DNA from: Oceanibaculum pacificum
Lineage (GTDB): Bacteria; Pseudomonadota; Alphaproteobacteria; Oceanibaculales; Oceanibaculaceae
Direction: 5' to 3'
DNA length: 54,560 nt
NCBI RefSeq assembly: GCF_001618175.1
Contig: NZ_LPXN01000013.1
Coordinates: 1 to 54,560 of the forward strand
Under the pieces are notes generated by a model. The model saw only the letters and a list, made by a program, of their open reading frames with translations, made no database searches and was not told the origin of the DNA. Made by a program: the position numbers and the translations under genes. Shown here one piece after another: positions 7,352-17,139 of this stretch. Every line of letters starts with the position of its first letter. Positions within the stretch are counted from its first letter, which is position 1.

Positions 7352-8070
7352 GGCGCATCGTCCCGGAAGCGGCCGTCATAGCGCTTGGCGCGCGGCGCGG
7401 CATAGCCGCCCAGCTTGGAGGTCTTCAAGCCCAGCGCCACCAGGCTTTCGGCCAGCTTCACCGCCGCCGCCACGCCATCGACCACCGGCAGGCCGTGCCG
7501 GGCCGACAGGGCGGCGGCCAGGTCGGCCATGCCGGCGCAGCCCAGCACGATGGCCTCGCAGCGATCCTCCGCCTTGGCGCGCTCGATCTCGGCGGCGATG
7601 CGGCCGGCGGCATCCGACTCCGGGTCTTCCAGGTCGAGCACCGGCACCTCGGCGGCGCGCACCCTGGCGCAGCGCCGGTCCAGCCCGTATTTCAGCAGAT
7701 TATGCTCGATGGCCGGTATCGAGCGCGACAGGGTGGTGACGACGCTGAACTTGCCGGCCAGCAGGCTCGCCAGATGGAAAGCCGCCTCGCCGATGCCGAT
7801 AACCGGCGCGTCGGTGACGCAGCGCGCCGCATCCAGCCCGGTATCGTCGAAACAGGCGACGATATAGGCGTCGGCCGGGTGCTTGCGGATTTCCGCCAGC
7901 AGGCCAGGCACGGAGAACGCCTCGTCGACATAGCCTTCGATGGAGACCGGCCCGTCCGCCGGGCTAACAGCCAGCACCTCGGTGCTCGCCCCGGCCACGG
8001 CCCGCGCCGCCGCCCCGATCTTCTCCGTCATCGAGGCGGTGGTGTTGGGGTTGACGACCAGCAGGCGCAT
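7348..8070 (-). CDS. Asp/Glu/hydantoin racemase family protein (possible allantoin racemase)
   Basis: The 240-residue protein begins MRLLVVNPNTTASMT, the classic start of hydantoin and allantoin racemases. It carries the two catalytic cysteines expected of the family, in IVACFDDTG and in VLGCAGM. These enzymes interconvert enantiomers by a two-base, cofactor-free mechanism. Coupling to allA and closeness to puuE make allantoin or another ureide the likely substrate, but that is inference from position. No clear ribosome-binding site precedes the ATG; only 12 bases separate it from the upstream lipoprotein gene, so it may depend on that gene's translation. Confidence 0.82.
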   Translation of the reverse strand: MRLLVVNPNTTASMTEKIGAAARAVAGASTEVLAVSPADGPVSIEGYVDEAFSVPGLLAEIRKHPADAYIVACFDDTGLDAARCVTDAPVIGIGEAAFHLASLLAGKFSVVTTLSRSIPAIEHNLLKYGLDRRCARVRAAEVPVLDLEDPESDAAGRIAAEIERAKAEDRCEAIVLGCAGMADLAAALSARHGLPVVDGVAAAVKLAESLVALGLKTSKLGGYAAPRAKRYDGRFRDDAP

Positions 8071-8082
8071 CGCGGCGGCCGG

Positions 8083-8673
8083 CTACAGCAGGAAGCGGCG
8101 GAGATATTGCTGCACGTTGTTGGTCAGCACCGTATCCATGTCGCGCAGGATTGATTCGGTCAGCTCGTACCAGGCCCGCTCGCGCTCGTTCAGCGTGATG
8201 TCCTCCGGCACGGTGCGGCTGCGCTCGACGCGGGCGACCGCCTCGCCGATGCGCTGGCCGCGATTGTCGAGAATCTGCAAGGCCACATCCATCACCGCGG
8301 TATAGCGCTCCGACTGCTCGTTCTTCACGAAGCCGCCCAGGCCGGTGCTGGTGCGCAGCCTGTCCTCGACGATGCTGGCCTCGCGGATGCGCAGCACGGC
8401 GCGCTGGAACTGCGAGCCGCCGACGCTGACCCGGTCGCGCGCCCAGCGTTCGGCCGTGCGGCCCGGATTGGCCGGCGACAGATGCTCGACATGGGGGCGC
8501 GACAGCGGCTCCTGATATTCGTTCACCACCTCGATGGCGCCGACATCGAGCCGCAATTGCGGCTTGCCGACGAAGGTGATCTCGGCATAGCGCGGCGCGG
8601 GGTCCGGCGTGGAGCAGGCCGCCGTCAGCAGCAGCAGGGCAAAGACGAAGGGGGAGGCGAGAAGCCGGCGCAT
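8083..8673 (-). CDS. Conserved hypothetical lipoprotein
   Basis: This 196-residue protein starts with a lipoprotein signal peptide: a basic MRRLL, a hydrophobic core and the lipobox LTAAC, with the acylated Cys at about residue 20. The mature part has no enzyme motif that I recognise. It contains a mixed alpha/beta stretch with LRLDVGAIEVVNEY and AVMDVALQILDNRGQRIGEA, resembling a group of alphaproteobacterial outer-membrane or periplasmic lipoproteins of unknown role. It heads the run lipoprotein-racemase-allA, but a functional link to ureide breakdown is not obvious. Confidence 0.75.
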   Translation of the reverse strand: MRRLLASPFVFALLLLTAACSTPDPAPRYAEITFVGKPQLRLDVGAIEVVNEYQEPLSRPHVEHLSPANPGRTAERWARDRVSVGGSQFQRAVLRIREASIVEDRLRTSTGLGGFVKNEQSERYTAVMDVALQILDNRGQRIGEAVARVERSRTVPEDITLNERERAWYELTESILRDMDTVLTNNVQQYLRRFLL

Positions 8674-8747
8674 ATTCTTCTGGTTCCCTCAAATATCGGA
8701 CGATGCATCACCATGCGACGCGGCCGGCGGGCTGGCAAGATGGCCCG

Positions 8748-9737
8748 TCAATCCTCCGCCGACTGCAACGCATCCAGGTCGGAATCGTCATAGCCATAGC
8801 TGCGATTGCAGAATTGACAGGTAACGACCACCCGGCCGTCCGGTTCCTTCATATCGTCCAGCTCGGCCCGCGGCTGGCCGCGCAGCACGGAATCGACCCG
8901 CTCACGCGAGCAGCGGCAGCGGTCGATCAGCTCGCGCCGCTCGAACACCCGCACGCCATCCTCGTGATACAGGCGATAGAGCAGATTTTCCGCCGGCAAG
9001 GTCGGGTCCAGCACTTCGGCATCGGCGGCGCTGCCGGTCAGGATGACGGCGCGCCGCCAGCCATCCTCGGCCTCCTCCTCGGTTGGCATGTCGGTCTGCG
9101 CGATGCCGCCCTCGTCGGGGATGCGTTGCAGCATCAGCCCGCCGGCGCGCCAGCCCTGAGGGGCATCCGGCCCGCCGCTGGGCAGGTCGATCCGGTCGCA
9201 GGCGGTCTTAAGGCAGGTCTCGATCTGCTCGGAATCGCGGAAATAAGTATGCACGCAATCCGCCAGCGTGGCCCCGGTCAGCTCCACGATGCCCTGGTAG
9301 CGCTCCATCACGCTGCCCTGGTCCACCGTGAAAGCCAAGTGACCCGCCCCCAGCAGGCGCGGGACCGAGCGTTCGACCGCCCCCTGCTTCACCGCCGCCT
9401 CGAACCGGCCCTGGTCGAACTGGGCATAGCCGCGCATATGCCCGTCCGAGGTGACGTCGGCGACCAGCAGGCTGATCGGCCCGTCGCTCTGGATCTGCAG
9501 GGTGAAGATGCCGTCATACTTCAACGCCGCCGCCAGCAGGGCGGTCAGCGCCAGCGCCTCGCCCAGCATGCGGGCGACCGGGGCGGGATAATCGTGGCGA
9601 TTGAGGATCGCATCGACCTCCGCCCCCAGCCGCACGGCACGGCCGCGCAGGCCCAGCGCCTCGATCTGAAACGGCAGGACCAGATTGTCGGCGGCGAACC
9701 CCGCCCCTTCGAGACGAATCGATTTCAGCTCAGGCAC
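8748..9737 (-). CDS. hslO: Redox-regulated chaperone Hsp33
   Basis: The 329-residue protein has the Hsp33 core and the C-terminal zinc switch: RCRC (CxC) followed by CQFC (CxxC). These four cysteines bind zinc when reduced; under oxidative stress they form disulfides and unfold to activate the holdase. The GTG at 9737 is chosen because [11 protein letters not shown] matches the normal family start; longer in-frame starts add a leader that lies wholly within argF. With this start the gene overlaps the 3' end of argF by 13 bases. The argD-argF-hslO order is a common alphaproteobacterial operon. Confidence 0.9.
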   Translation of the reverse strand: MPELKSIRLEGAGFAADNLVLPFQIEALGLRGRAVRLGAEVDAILNRHDYPAPVARMLGEALALTALLAAALKYDGIFTLQIQSDGPISLLVADVTSDGHMRGYAQFDQGRFEAAVKQGAVERSVPRLLGAGHLAFTVDQGSVMERYQGIVELTGATLADCVHTYFRDSEQIETCLKTACDRIDLPSGGPDAPQGWRAGGLMLQRIPDEGGIAQTDMPTEEEAEDGWRRAVILTGSAADAEVLDPTLPAENLLYRLYHEDGVRVFERRELIDRCRCSRERVDSVLRGQPRAELDDMKEPDGRVVVTCQFCNRSYGYDDSDLDALQSAED

Positions 9738-10651
9738 CAGACCAGAACGCCCTTCTGGCTGTGCAGCCGATTCTCGGCCTCGTCCCACACAACCGACTGC
9801 GGACCATCGATAACCCCGGCCGAGACTTCTTCGCCGCGATGGGCGGGCAGGCAATGCATGAAGATCGCTTCCGGCTTCGCCTTCGCCATCAGCCGCTCAT
9901 TCACCTGGAACGGCTGCAGCATGTTGTGGCGGCTGCCGGTATCGCCGTCGCCCATCGACACCCAGGTATCGGTGACGACGCAATCGGCCCCGTCCACCGC
10001 CGCCTCGGCATCGTGGGTGATGACGATCTTCGCACCCTGCGCACGGGCCCAGGCCACCAGCCCCTCATCCGGGGTCAGCATCTCCGGGCAGGCGATGCGC
10101 AGCTCGAACTGGAAGCGCGCGGCGGCGTGAATCCAGGAGGCGGCGACATTGTTGCCGTCGCCGCTCCAGGCCACCACCTTGCCCTTGATCGGCCCGCGAT
10201 GCTCCTCGAAGGTCAGCACATCGGCCATGATCTGGCAGGGATGGCTGCGGTCGGTCAGCCCGTTGATTACCGGCACGGTGGCGTTGTCCGCCATCTCCTG
10301 CAGGATCGCCGGGCTGAAGGTGCGGATCATGATCGCGTCGACATAGCGCGACAGCACGCGCGCCGTATCGGCCATCGTCTCGCCGCGCGAGGACTGGATG
10401 TCGGCGGTGTTCAGCAGCACGGTCTCGCCGCCCAGCTGCTTCATGCCGACCTCGAAGGACACGCGGGTGCGGGTCGACGGCTTCTCGAAGATCATCGCCA
10501 GCGTCTTGCCGGCCAGCGGCTTGTCGCCCGCATCGCCTGCCTTCAGCTTGTCCTTGATCGACCGCCCGCTGTCCAGGATGTGGCGCAGCGTGTCGGTGTC
10601 GATCTGGTCCAGGTCGAGGAAATGCTTGGGTTGCTTCACCATCTGATTCAT
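9725..10651 (-). CDS. argF: Ornithine carbamoyltransferase
   Basis: The protein has all transcarbamylase hallmarks: STRTR for carbamoyl phosphate, HPCQ, and HCLPAHR for ornithine binding, plus DTWVSMGDG. It joins ornithine and carbamoyl phosphate to make citrulline in arginine synthesis. Two start codons lie two codons apart. I choose the second ATG (10651) because GAGGGGA then sits at a normal spacing, while the ATG at 10657 is too close to it. It follows argD by only a few bases and overlaps hslO at its 3' end. Confidence 0.93.
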   Translation of the reverse strand: MNQMVKQPKHFLDLDQIDTDTLRHILDSGRSIKDKLKAGDAGDKPLAGKTLAMIFEKPSTRTRVSFEVGMKQLGGETVLLNTADIQSSRGETMADTARVLSRYVDAIMIRTFSPAILQEMADNATVPVINGLTDRSHPCQIMADVLTFEEHRGPIKGKVVAWSGDGNNVAASWIHAAARFQFELRIACPEMLTPDEGLVAWARAQGAKIVITHDAEAAVDGADCVVTDTWVSMGDGDTGSRHNMLQPFQVNERLMAKAKPEAIFMHCLPAHRGEEVSAGVIDGPQSVVWDEAENRLHSQKGVLVWCLS

Positions 10652-10662
10652 CGGCATTCCCC

Positions 10663-11835
10663 TCAGCTCACCAGCTTCTGGGCGGCCGTCTCCATCATCT
10701 GGATGGATTCGTCCACTTCCGTAGCACTGATGTTCAGCGGCGGCAGGATGCGCACCACATTCTCGGCCGCGCCGACAATCAGCAGCCCCTCATTGCGGAA
10801 GGCGGTCTGCACGTCGCCATTCGGCAGCACACATTTCAGGCCCAGCATCAGGCCGGCGCCGCGCACCTGCTCGAAGACGGCGGGGTTGCGCGCCACCAGC
10901 TTCTCCAGCTTGACCCAGTAGTCGCGCGCCACCTTGTCGACCTGGGCCAGGAAGGCCGGATCGCTCACCACGTCCATCACCGCATTGCCGACCGCCATCG
11001 CCAGCGGGTTGCCGCCGAAGGTGGAGCCATGCGTGCCATAGGTCATCGCGGCCGCCGCCTTTTCGTTGGCGAGGCAGGCGCCCATCGGGAAGCCGCCGCC
11101 GATGCCCTTGGCCACGGCCATCACGTCCGGCGTGACGCCGGCCCATTCATGGGCGAACAGCTTGCCGGTCCGGCCGACGCCGCACTGCACCTCGTCGAAC
11201 ACCAGCAGCAGGTCGTACTCGTCGGCCACGGCGCGCAGCTGGCGCAGGTAATCCAGCGAGGCCGGGCGGATGCCGCCTTCGCCCTGCACCGGCTCGACGA
11301 TGATAGCCCCGGTCTCCGGCGTGATCGCGTTGCGCAGCTCGTTCATATTGCCGAACGGCACATGGTCGAAGCCGCCCGCCACCGGGCCGAAGCCGTCCAG
11401 GTACTTCTTGTTGCCCGCCGCCGCCAGGGTGGTCAGCGTGCGGCCGTGGAACGCGCCCTCGACGGCGATGATGCGCGCCTTCTCCGGATGGCCCTTGGCC
11501 GACTGGTACTTGCGCGCAACCTTGATCGCGCATTCCATCGCCTCGGCGCCGGAATTGCCGAAGAACACGGTGTCGGCGAAGGTGGAATCGACCAGCCGCT
11601 TGGCGAGCTTCTCCTGCTCCGGCACGCGGTACAAGTTGGAGGTGTGCCACAGCTTCTCGGCCTGGTCCTTCAGCGCCTTCACCAGGTGCGGATGGCAATG
11701 GCCCAGCGAGTTGACGGCGATGCCGGAGGCGAAGTCGAGATATCGTCGGCCGTCCGTCGCATACAGATATGCCCCCTTGCCATGCGTAAAGCTAAGGTCA
11801 AGCCGGTTGTATGTTGGCATGACGGCAGGAAGCAT
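10663..11835 (-). CDS. argD: Acetylornithine aminotransferase
   Basis: This PLP-dependent class III aminotransferase (390 residues) turns N-acetylglutamate semialdehyde into N-acetylornithine. Visible features are [46 protein letters not shown] and the PLP-lysine segment in [15 protein letters not shown]. The start is placed at the ATG at 11835, giving [16 protein letters not shown], because GGAAGGGA lies nine bases upstream; an earlier ATG at 11853 has no site. It is the first gene of argD-argF-hslO, with a good promoter upstream. Confidence 0.93.
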   Translation of the reverse strand: MLPAVMPTYNRLDLSFTHGKGAYLYATDGRRYLDFASGIAVNSLGHCHPHLVKALKDQAEKLWHTSNLYRVPEQEKLAKRLVDSTFADTVFFGNSGAEAMECAIKVARKYQSAKGHPEKARIIAVEGAFHGRTLTTLAAAGNKKYLDGFGPVAGGFDHVPFGNMNELRNAITPETGAIIVEPVQGEGGIRPASLDYLRQLRAVADEYDLLLVFDEVQCGVGRTGKLFAHEWAGVTPDVMAVAKGIGGGFPMGACLANEKAAAAMTYGTHGSTFGGNPLAMAVGNAVMDVVSDPAFLAQVDKVARDYWVKLEKLVARNPAVFEQVRGAGLMLGLKCVLPNGDVQTAFRNEGLLIVGAAENVVRILPPLNISATEVDESIQMMETAAQKLVS

Positions 11836-11898
11836 CTGGGTATCCCTTCCCATCGGTAAAAAGGGTTGCAACGCGACCGAATTTCGCGAAAGGGCGCG

Positions 11899-11927
11899 AG
11901 TATCCGCGCCTGCCGGGCCCGTGTCAA
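11899..11927 (-). promoter_or_regulatory. Sigma70-like promoter of argD-argF-hslO
   Basis: On the minus strand a perfect TTGACA (11927-11922) is followed by a 17-base spacer and GATACT (11904-11899, four of six consensus bases), about 64 bases before the argD ATG. It is one of the best sigma70-type matches in the window. No clear ArgR box was found by eye. Confidence 0.6.
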
Positions 11928-11974
11928 TTACAGTTGCGTTGCTTTATTAGGGAAAGCTGGGGGCCGGTCTCCCC

Positions 11975-12799
11975 TTACGCCTTCAGCTTATAGCCGCTTT
12001 TCAGCATCCGGTGGCAGAGCAGGAACAGCGCCAGATTGCAGCCGGTCAGCACGGCGACGCCAACCAGCGGCGGGGCGTCGGCATGGTCGATGAAGCCGTA
12101 GCGGAAGCCGTCGATCATGAAGAAGAACGGGTTGATGTGCGCCAGATCGTACCAGATGCCCGGCAGCCGCTCGGTCGAGTAGAAGGTGCCGGACAGAAAG
12201 GTCAGCGGCATGATGATGAAGTTGGTCACCGCCGCGATATGGTCGAACTTGTCCGCCCAGATGCCGCCGATCATGCCCAGCAGGGAGAGCAGCAGCGACG
12301 CCGCAACGGCATGGAACAGCACGAATTCCGGATGATGGATCTGGATCGGCACGAAGGGCCACATCGCCGCCAGGGCGAAGACGCCGACCATCAGCCCGCG
12401 CGTGATGCCGCCGAGTGCTATGCCCACGGTCAATTCGCCCGGCCCCAGCGGCGGCATCAGGATATCGATGATGTTGCCCTGCACCTTGGCGACCACCAGC
12501 GACGAGCTGGTATTGGCGAAGGCATTCTGCGCGATCGCCATCATGATCAGGCCGGGGGCGAGGAATTCCGGATAGCTCACGCCGACGATGGTGGCGTCGC
12601 CCCGGCCCAGCGCCAGGGTGAAAACCAGCAGGAACAGCAGGGAGGTCACCATCGGCGAGGCGACGGTCTGGGTGAACACCTTGCAGAAGCGCCGCACCTC
12701 GCGCAGATACAGCGTCCACAGCCCGATCCAGTTCACCCGGCCGATGGGCCGCGGCGCGAGGCTGCGGGCGGGCGGGTTGGTGGGGGAAAGCTGGCTCAT
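11975..12799 (-). CDS. ABC-2 type transporter permease
   Basis: The 274-residue protein has about six membrane helices and the ABC-2 permease pattern, including ANTSSSLVVAKVQGNIIDIL, MPPLGPGEL and LTFLSGTFYSTERLP, the last like the YadH/NodJ branch. Such permeases pair with an ATPase to export lipids, polysaccharide or drugs. No ATPase gene is next to it, so the partner must lie elsewhere. The ATG at 12799 follows AAGG; an in-frame ATG at 12844 with GGGAG upstream would add 15 residues and is an equally credible start. It diverges from recX. Confidence 0.85.
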   Translation of the reverse strand: MSQLSPTNPPARSLAPRPIGRVNWIGLWTLYLREVRRFCKVFTQTVASPMVTSLLFLLVFTLALGRGDATIVGVSYPEFLAPGLIMMAIAQNAFANTSSSLVVAKVQGNIIDILMPPLGPGELTVGIALGGITRGLMVGVFALAAMWPFVPIQIHHPEFVLFHAVAASLLLSLLGMIGGIWADKFDHIAAVTNFIIMPLTFLSGTFYSTERLPGIWYDLAHINPFFFMIDGFRYGFIDHADAPPLVGVAVLTGCNLALFLLCHRMLKSGYKLKA

Positions 12800-12904
12800 A
12801 ACGCACCTTGACGGTTTCGGTAGTCCGATTGGCGACAGACTCATAGGTCTCCCGGCCCGGTTCGACAAGTCATGGGCTGGCCGAGGCAGCCATGGGGTGG
12901 CAGC

Positions 12905-13495
12905 ATGGCGGCCATGGAATACAGCAAGCAGCCGACCCGCAAGATACCGCGCAAGCCCAGCCCGGAGCGGCTGGAGCGCGCGGCGCTGCATTATCTGGAG
13001 CGCTTCGCCACCTCCTCGGACAATCTGCGCCGGGTGCTGCTGCGCAAGATCGACCGCGCGCTGCCGCACCATCCGGAGGTCGAGCGCGGCGCCGCCGCCG
13101 GCTGGGTCGACGATCTGGTCGCCCGCTACCTGCGCGCCGGGCTGCTGGACGACCAGGCCTATGCCGAGGCGCGCGCCGCCAGCCTGCACCGGCGCGGCAG
13201 CTCCACCCGGAAGATCCGCATGAACCTCATGCAGAAGGGTGTGGAGGAGGAAACCATCGACGCCGCATTGGGCGACCTGGCCGAGCGCATCGAGGGCGAC
13301 CCGGAGCTGACCGCTGCCATCGCCCTGGCGCGGCGGCGGCGCCTCGGCCCTTACCGGCCGGCGGCGGCGCGGGCCGACAATCGCGACCGCGACCTGTCGA
13401 CGCTGGCGCGCGGCGGCTTCTCCTACGACACCGCCCGCAAGGTGATCGAGGCGGAGGATATCGCGGCGCTGGAGGCGCTGGCCGCCGACAGCTAG
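12905..13495 (+). CDS. recX: Regulatory protein RecX
   Basis: The protein (about 196 residues) has the three-helix repeats of RecX, for example LHYLERFATSSDNLRRVLLRKI, DDQAYAEARAASLHRRGSS and the final GGFSYDTARKVIEAED. RecX binds RecA filaments and limits strand exchange. recA is not next to it, as is common in alphaproteobacteria. The start is uncertain: ATGs at 12872, 12905 and 12914 are in frame, and a G-rich stretch upstream of 12905 is the best ribosome site. Confidence 0.85.
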   Translation: MAAMEYSKQPTRKIPRKPSPERLERAALHYLERFATSSDNLRRVLLRKIDRALPHHPEVERGAAAGWVDDLVARYLRAGLLDDQAYAEARAASLHRRGSSTRKIRMNLMQKGVEEETIDAALGDLAERIEGDPELTAAIALARRRRLGPYRPAAARADNRDRDLSTLARGGFSYDTARKVIEAEDIAALEALAADS

Positions 13496-13502
13496 ACCGG
13501 CG

Positions 13503-14096
13503 CTAAACGGGCCGGCGCGCCTTCAAGGCGGTGGTCAGGGTGCCGTCGTCCAGATAATCCAGCTCGCCGCCCACCGGCACGCCATGCGCCAGACGGGAGA
13601 TCGCGACATTCGCCCCGGCCAACCGGTCGGTGATGTAATGCGCCGTGGTCTGGCCATCGACCGTGGCGTCCATCGCCAAGATCACCTCGGTCACCGCCGG
13701 GTCGCTGGCGCGCCGCACCAGGGAGGGGATGTTGAGGTCTTCCGGCCCCACCCCGTCCAGCGCCGACAGCGTGCCGCCCAGCACATGGTAGCGGCCCTTG
13801 AAGGCGCTGGCGCGTTCCAGCGCCCAGACATCCGCCACCTCCTCCACCACGCACAGGATCGTGGGATCGCGCCGCTCGTCGGCGCACACGCCGCAGGGGT
13901 CTTGCGTATCGAAGCTGCCGCAGACCGAGCAGGTGCGCACCGTGGCCGCCGCCGTCGCCAGCGCGTCGGCCAGCGGCAGCATCAGCGCCTCCTTGCGCTT
14001 GAGTAGCTGCAAGGCCGCGCGCCGGGCGGAGCGCGGCCCCAGCCCCGGCAGGCGGGACAATAGCTGGATCAGCCTTTCGATCTCCGGTCCCAGCAT
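13503..14096 (-). CDS. recR: Recombination protein RecR
   Basis: The 197-residue protein has the full RecR order: helix-hairpin-helix ([17 protein letters not shown]), a four-cysteine zinc finger ([16 protein letters not shown]), and a Toprim domain with [13 protein letters not shown] and [12 protein letters not shown]. With RecF and RecO it loads RecA at single-strand gaps. Its usual upstream neighbours, dnaX and the YbaB/EbfC gene, are not here. It converges on recX with a seven-base gap and follows the RlmI-like gene by eight bases on the same strand. Confidence 0.95.
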   Translation of the reverse strand: MLGPEIERLIQLLSRLPGLGPRSARRAALQLLKRKEALMLPLADALATAAATVRTCSVCGSFDTQDPCGVCADERRDPTILCVVEEVADVWALERASAFKGRYHVLGGTLSALDGVGPEDLNIPSLVRRASDPAVTEVILAMDATVDGQTTAHYITDRLAGANVAISRLAHGVPVGGELDYLDDGTLTTALKARRPV

Positions 14097-14104
14097 GGCG
14101 AATC

Positions 14105-15277
14105 TCAGTCGAGTTGCAGGGTCATGGATTTAAGATAGGCGCTCTCGCGCAGGAAGGGATGCACCGGATGGTCCGGCCCCGCCCCCGCCTGCCGCAGGAT
14201 GCGCCCGCCGCGGCCGGCCTTGGCGAGGCCGATGCCGATCTGCTTGGCGAATTCCTCCTCCGGCGCGTTGTGCGAGCAGGACGCCACGAACAATATGCCG
14301 CCCGGCGCCACCAGCGAGGCCGCCAGCCGCGCCATCTTCTGATAGGCGCGCAGGCCGGTCGCCAGATCCTTCTTCGACTTCACGAAAGCCGGCGGGTCGC
14401 ACACCACCACGTCGAACCGCTCGCCCGCGCGCTGCTCCAGCACCTCGAAGGCATCGCCGACGATGGTGCTTACCTTACCGGCCACGCCGTTCAGCGCCGC
14501 CGTCTCCGCCGCCAGCTCCATCGCCGGCCTGGAGCGGTCGACCAGCGTGACCTCGGCCGCCCCCGCCACCGCCGCCTCGATGCCGAAGCCGCCGATATAG
14601 GCATAAACGTCGATCAGCCGCTTGCCCTTGGCCAGCGCCGCCACGAAGGCGCGGTTGTCGCGCTGATCGTAGAACCAGCCGGTCTTCTGCCCGCCCAGCG
14701 GATCGCAGCGGAAACGCGCGCCGTTCTCCATCAGCTCGATCGGTCCTTCCCCGCCGAGCGCGGCGCGGATGCCGGTCTTCAGCCCCTCGGTGATGCGGGC
14801 ATGGCTGTCGTTGCGCAGCACGATGCGCGACGGCTTCAGCAGATCGCTCAGCGCCTCCAGCAACGGCGCTTCCAGCCGGTCCATGCCGGCGCTGTTGAGC
14901 TGCACGGTCAGCGCATCGCCGAACCGGTCGATCACCAGGCCGGGCAGCCGGTCCGCCTCGGCATGCACCAGCCGGTAATAGGGCTGCGCGAACAACCGCT
15001 CGCGCAGCGCCAGCGCCGCGGCCAGCCGCTCGCGCAGGAAGCCGGCATCGATGGCGAGGTTCGGCCGCGCATCGAGGAAGCGGGCGACGATCAGCGGCTT
15101 CGGGTTGAAGAAGGCGGTGCCGATCTTGCCGCCACGCGCATCGGCCAGCGTGACCAGGCTGCCCGGCGGCAGATCCTTCAGCGCCGGGCTCATCTGCGCC
15201 TCGTTGCCATAGACCCAGGGATGGCCGCCGCGCAGACGGTTGTCGCGGCCGGCGGCAAGGGTGACGGTGGGATGCAT
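14105..15277 (-). CDS. Class I SAM-dependent rRNA methyltransferase, RlmI-like
   Basis: This 390-residue protein has an N-terminal PUA-like domain ([14 protein letters not shown]) and a Rossmann methyltransferase domain with [18 protein letters not shown] (SAM motif), VTLVDRS, and the catalytic-type [12 protein letters not shown] motif, ending in [11 protein letters not shown]. It matches RlmI/YccW, which makes 5-methylcytosine in 23S rRNA; the target here is assumed from family. The ATG at 15277 ([10 protein letters not shown]) fits homologues, and the longer frame upstream lies over ggt. It follows ggt closely on the same strand. Confidence 0.9.
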   Translation of the reverse strand: MHPTVTLAAGRDNRLRGGHPWVYGNEAQMSPALKDLPPGSLVTLADARGGKIGTAFFNPKPLIVARFLDARPNLAIDAGFLRERLAAALALRERLFAQPYYRLVHAEADRLPGLVIDRFGDALTVQLNSAGMDRLEAPLLEALSDLLKPSRIVLRNDSHARITEGLKTGIRAALGGEGPIELMENGARFRCDPLGGQKTGWFYDQRDNRAFVAALAKGKRLIDVYAYIGGFGIEAAVAGAAEVTLVDRSRPAMELAAETAALNGVAGKVSTIVGDAFEVLEQRAGERFDVVVCDPPAFVKSKKDLATGLRAYQKMARLAASLVAPGGILFVASCSHNAPEEEFAKQIGIGLAKAGRGGRILRQAGAGPDHPVHPFLRESAYLKSMTLQLD

Positions 15278-15299
15278 GATCTCTCTACAGGTTGCGGAA

Positions 15300-16994
15300 T
15301 CAGTCGCCGGCGGCCACGCCGTCGCGGCGTGGATCGGCCCCGCCCAGCAACGTGCCGTCGGGCAATATCTGGATGGCGTGCAGGCCGCTGACCAGGCTGC
15401 CGCGCTCGATGCGGTGGCCGCGCCCGGCCAGCGCCACGGCCAGCGCGTCGGCATCCATGCGGCGCTCGATCTCGCTGTCGCCATTGCGGTTGGAGATGTT
15501 CGGCAGGGCGATGGCCGCCTGCGGGTCGAGCCCCCAATCCAGCACGCCGACAATGGTCTTGAGAACATAGTTGATGATCTGGCTGCCGCCCGGCGAGCCG
15601 ACCACCAGCCGCAATTCATCGTCGCCGTCGAACACCAGGGTGGGCGACATGGAGCTGCGCGACCGCTTGCCGCCTTCCACCCGGTTGGCGACCGGCCTGC
15701 CGTCGACCGCCGGCCGGAAGGAGAAATCCGTCAGCTCATTGTTCAGCAGGAAGCCGCGCACCATCAGGCGGGAGCCGAAGACGGCCTCGATGGTGGTGGT
15801 CATCGACACCGCATTGCCCGCCGCGTCGACGATGGAGAGATGGCTGGTCGAGGGCAGTTGCAGCGCATTGTCCGGGCCGAAATTCTGCGTCCGCTTGCGC
15901 GGCACGTCGCCAGCCGGGACCGCCTCGCCCTCGGTGCGGGCGGGATCGATCAGCGCCGCCCGGCCGGCGAGGTAGCCGCGATCCGTCAGCCCATCCATCG
16001 GCACATCGATGAAATCGCTGTCGGCGATGAAGAGGTTGCGGTCGGCATAGGCCAGGCGCTGGGCCTCCAGCATCCAATGCGCCGCATCGACCGACAGCGG
16101 GGCCTCGGCCGCGAGGTCGAAGCGCTCCAGCATGGTCAGCGCCATCAGCACGGTCAGCCCGCCGCTGCTGGGCGGCCCCATGCCGCAGATTTTCCAGTTC
16201 CGGTAGGGTCCGCACACCGCCGGGCGCTGCTTCGCCTCGTAGCCGGCAAGGTCGGCCATCGTCATGTCGCCAGGATTGCGCGGGGCGGTGGCGACCGCCT
16301 GCACGATATCCTCGGCGATGGCGCCGGTATAGAACGCCTCCGCCCCGCCCTCGGCGATGCGGCGCAGCGTGTCGGCCAGGGCGGGATTCTTCAGGGTTTC
16401 GCCCTCGGCCCAGGGCGTGCCGTCGGACTTGTGGAAATAGACGCGGGCCGCCGCCTGCGTCAGGTGCTTCTCGCGCGCCAGGGCGGCGGCCAGGCGCGGC
16501 GGCACCGGGAAGCCCTGCTCGGCCAGGCGGATCGCGTCGGCGAACAGATCGGCCCAGAGCAGCCTGCCCTGCTCGCGATGCGCCAGCGCCAGCAGACGCA
16601 CCGTGCCCGGCACGCCGACCGACTTGCCGCCGACAACGGCGTCCATGAAGGAAAGCGGCTTGCCGTCCGGCCCCAGGAAGCGGTCGGGCGTCGCGGCGGC
16701 CGGCGCGGTCTCGCGGCCGTCATAGGTGACGACGGCCCGGTCCTTGGCGTCGTAATGCACCAGGAAGGCCCCGCCGCCAATGCCGGAAGCCTGAGGTTCC
16801 ACCAGGGTCAGCACCATCTGCGCGGCGATGGCGGCATCCACCGCCGAGCCGCCGGCGCGCAGGATTCTCAAGGCCGCCTCGGTCGCCATCGGGTTGGCCG
16901 TCGCCGCCATGTAGGTCTGCGCCCGCGCCGCATGCGCCGGCGGGGCAAGGGCGGCGGTCAGGAACAGCAGCGATATCAGCAGCAAGCGGCGCAT
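15300..16994 (-). CDS. ggt: Gamma-glutamyltransferase (gamma-glutamyltranspeptidase)
   Basis: The 564-residue precursor has a clear signal peptide (MRRLLLISLLFLTA, cleaved after AHA) and the complete GGT sequence. The nucleophile is Thr383 in PSTSHLSIVDAAGNAVS, where the chain is expected to cut itself into large and small subunits. GSPGGSQIINYVL carries the Gly-Gly oxyanion region. In the periplasm it would break down glutathione and other gamma-glutamyl compounds. The start at 16994 is fixed by the signal peptide. Confidence 0.93.
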   Translation of the reverse strand: MRRLLLISLLFLTAALAPPAHAARAQTYMAATANPMATEAALRILRAGGSAVDAAIAAQMVLTLVEPQASGIGGGAFLVHYDAKDRAVVTYDGRETAPAAATPDRFLGPDGKPLSFMDAVVGGKSVGVPGTVRLLALAHREQGRLLWADLFADAIRLAEQGFPVPPRLAAALAREKHLTQAAARVYFHKSDGTPWAEGETLKNPALADTLRRIAEGGAEAFYTGAIAEDIVQAVATAPRNPGDMTMADLAGYEAKQRPAVCGPYRNWKICGMGPPSSGGLTVLMALTMLERFDLAAEAPLSVDAAHWMLEAQRLAYADRNLFIADSDFIDVPMDGLTDRGYLAGRAALIDPARTEGEAVPAGDVPRKRTQNFGPDNALQLPSTSHLSIVDAAGNAVSMTTTIEAVFGSRLMVRGFLLNNELTDFSFRPAVDGRPVANRVEGGKRSRSSMSPTLVFDGDDELRLVVGSPGGSQIINYVLKTIVGVLDWGLDPQAAIALPNISNRNGDSEIERRMDADALAVALAGRGHRIERGSLVSGLHAIQILPDGTLLGGADPRRDGVAAGD

Positions 16995-17075
16995 GGCTCT
17001 CTCCGATCCGGTAGCGCAGAGTAGCGCCCGCCGCCGCCGGGGGGAAGGCATGCGCACTTGGTCATGTCCTGCCCT

Positions 17076-17117
17076 GGCGTGCTCCCCCTTGGGCGTCCCC
17101 CCCCGGCGTACCCCCCA
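17076..17117. repeat. Short C-rich triplicate motif between gpt and ggt
   Basis: Three imperfect copies of GGCGT followed by one to three bases and a run of C occur in 42 bases (at about 17076, 17092 and 17105). They lie in the gap between the gpt 3' end and the ggt start. They may be slippage products; no regulatory role is evident. Confidence 0.4.
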
Positions 17118-17139
17118 GGTGTGACGGCAGCGCGTGACG

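Noticed and set aside
8748-9854. Longer Hsp33 frame starting at 9854
   Set aside because: The extra 39 residues lie inside argF and do not resemble the Hsp33 N-terminus; the GTG at 9737 gives the normal family start.
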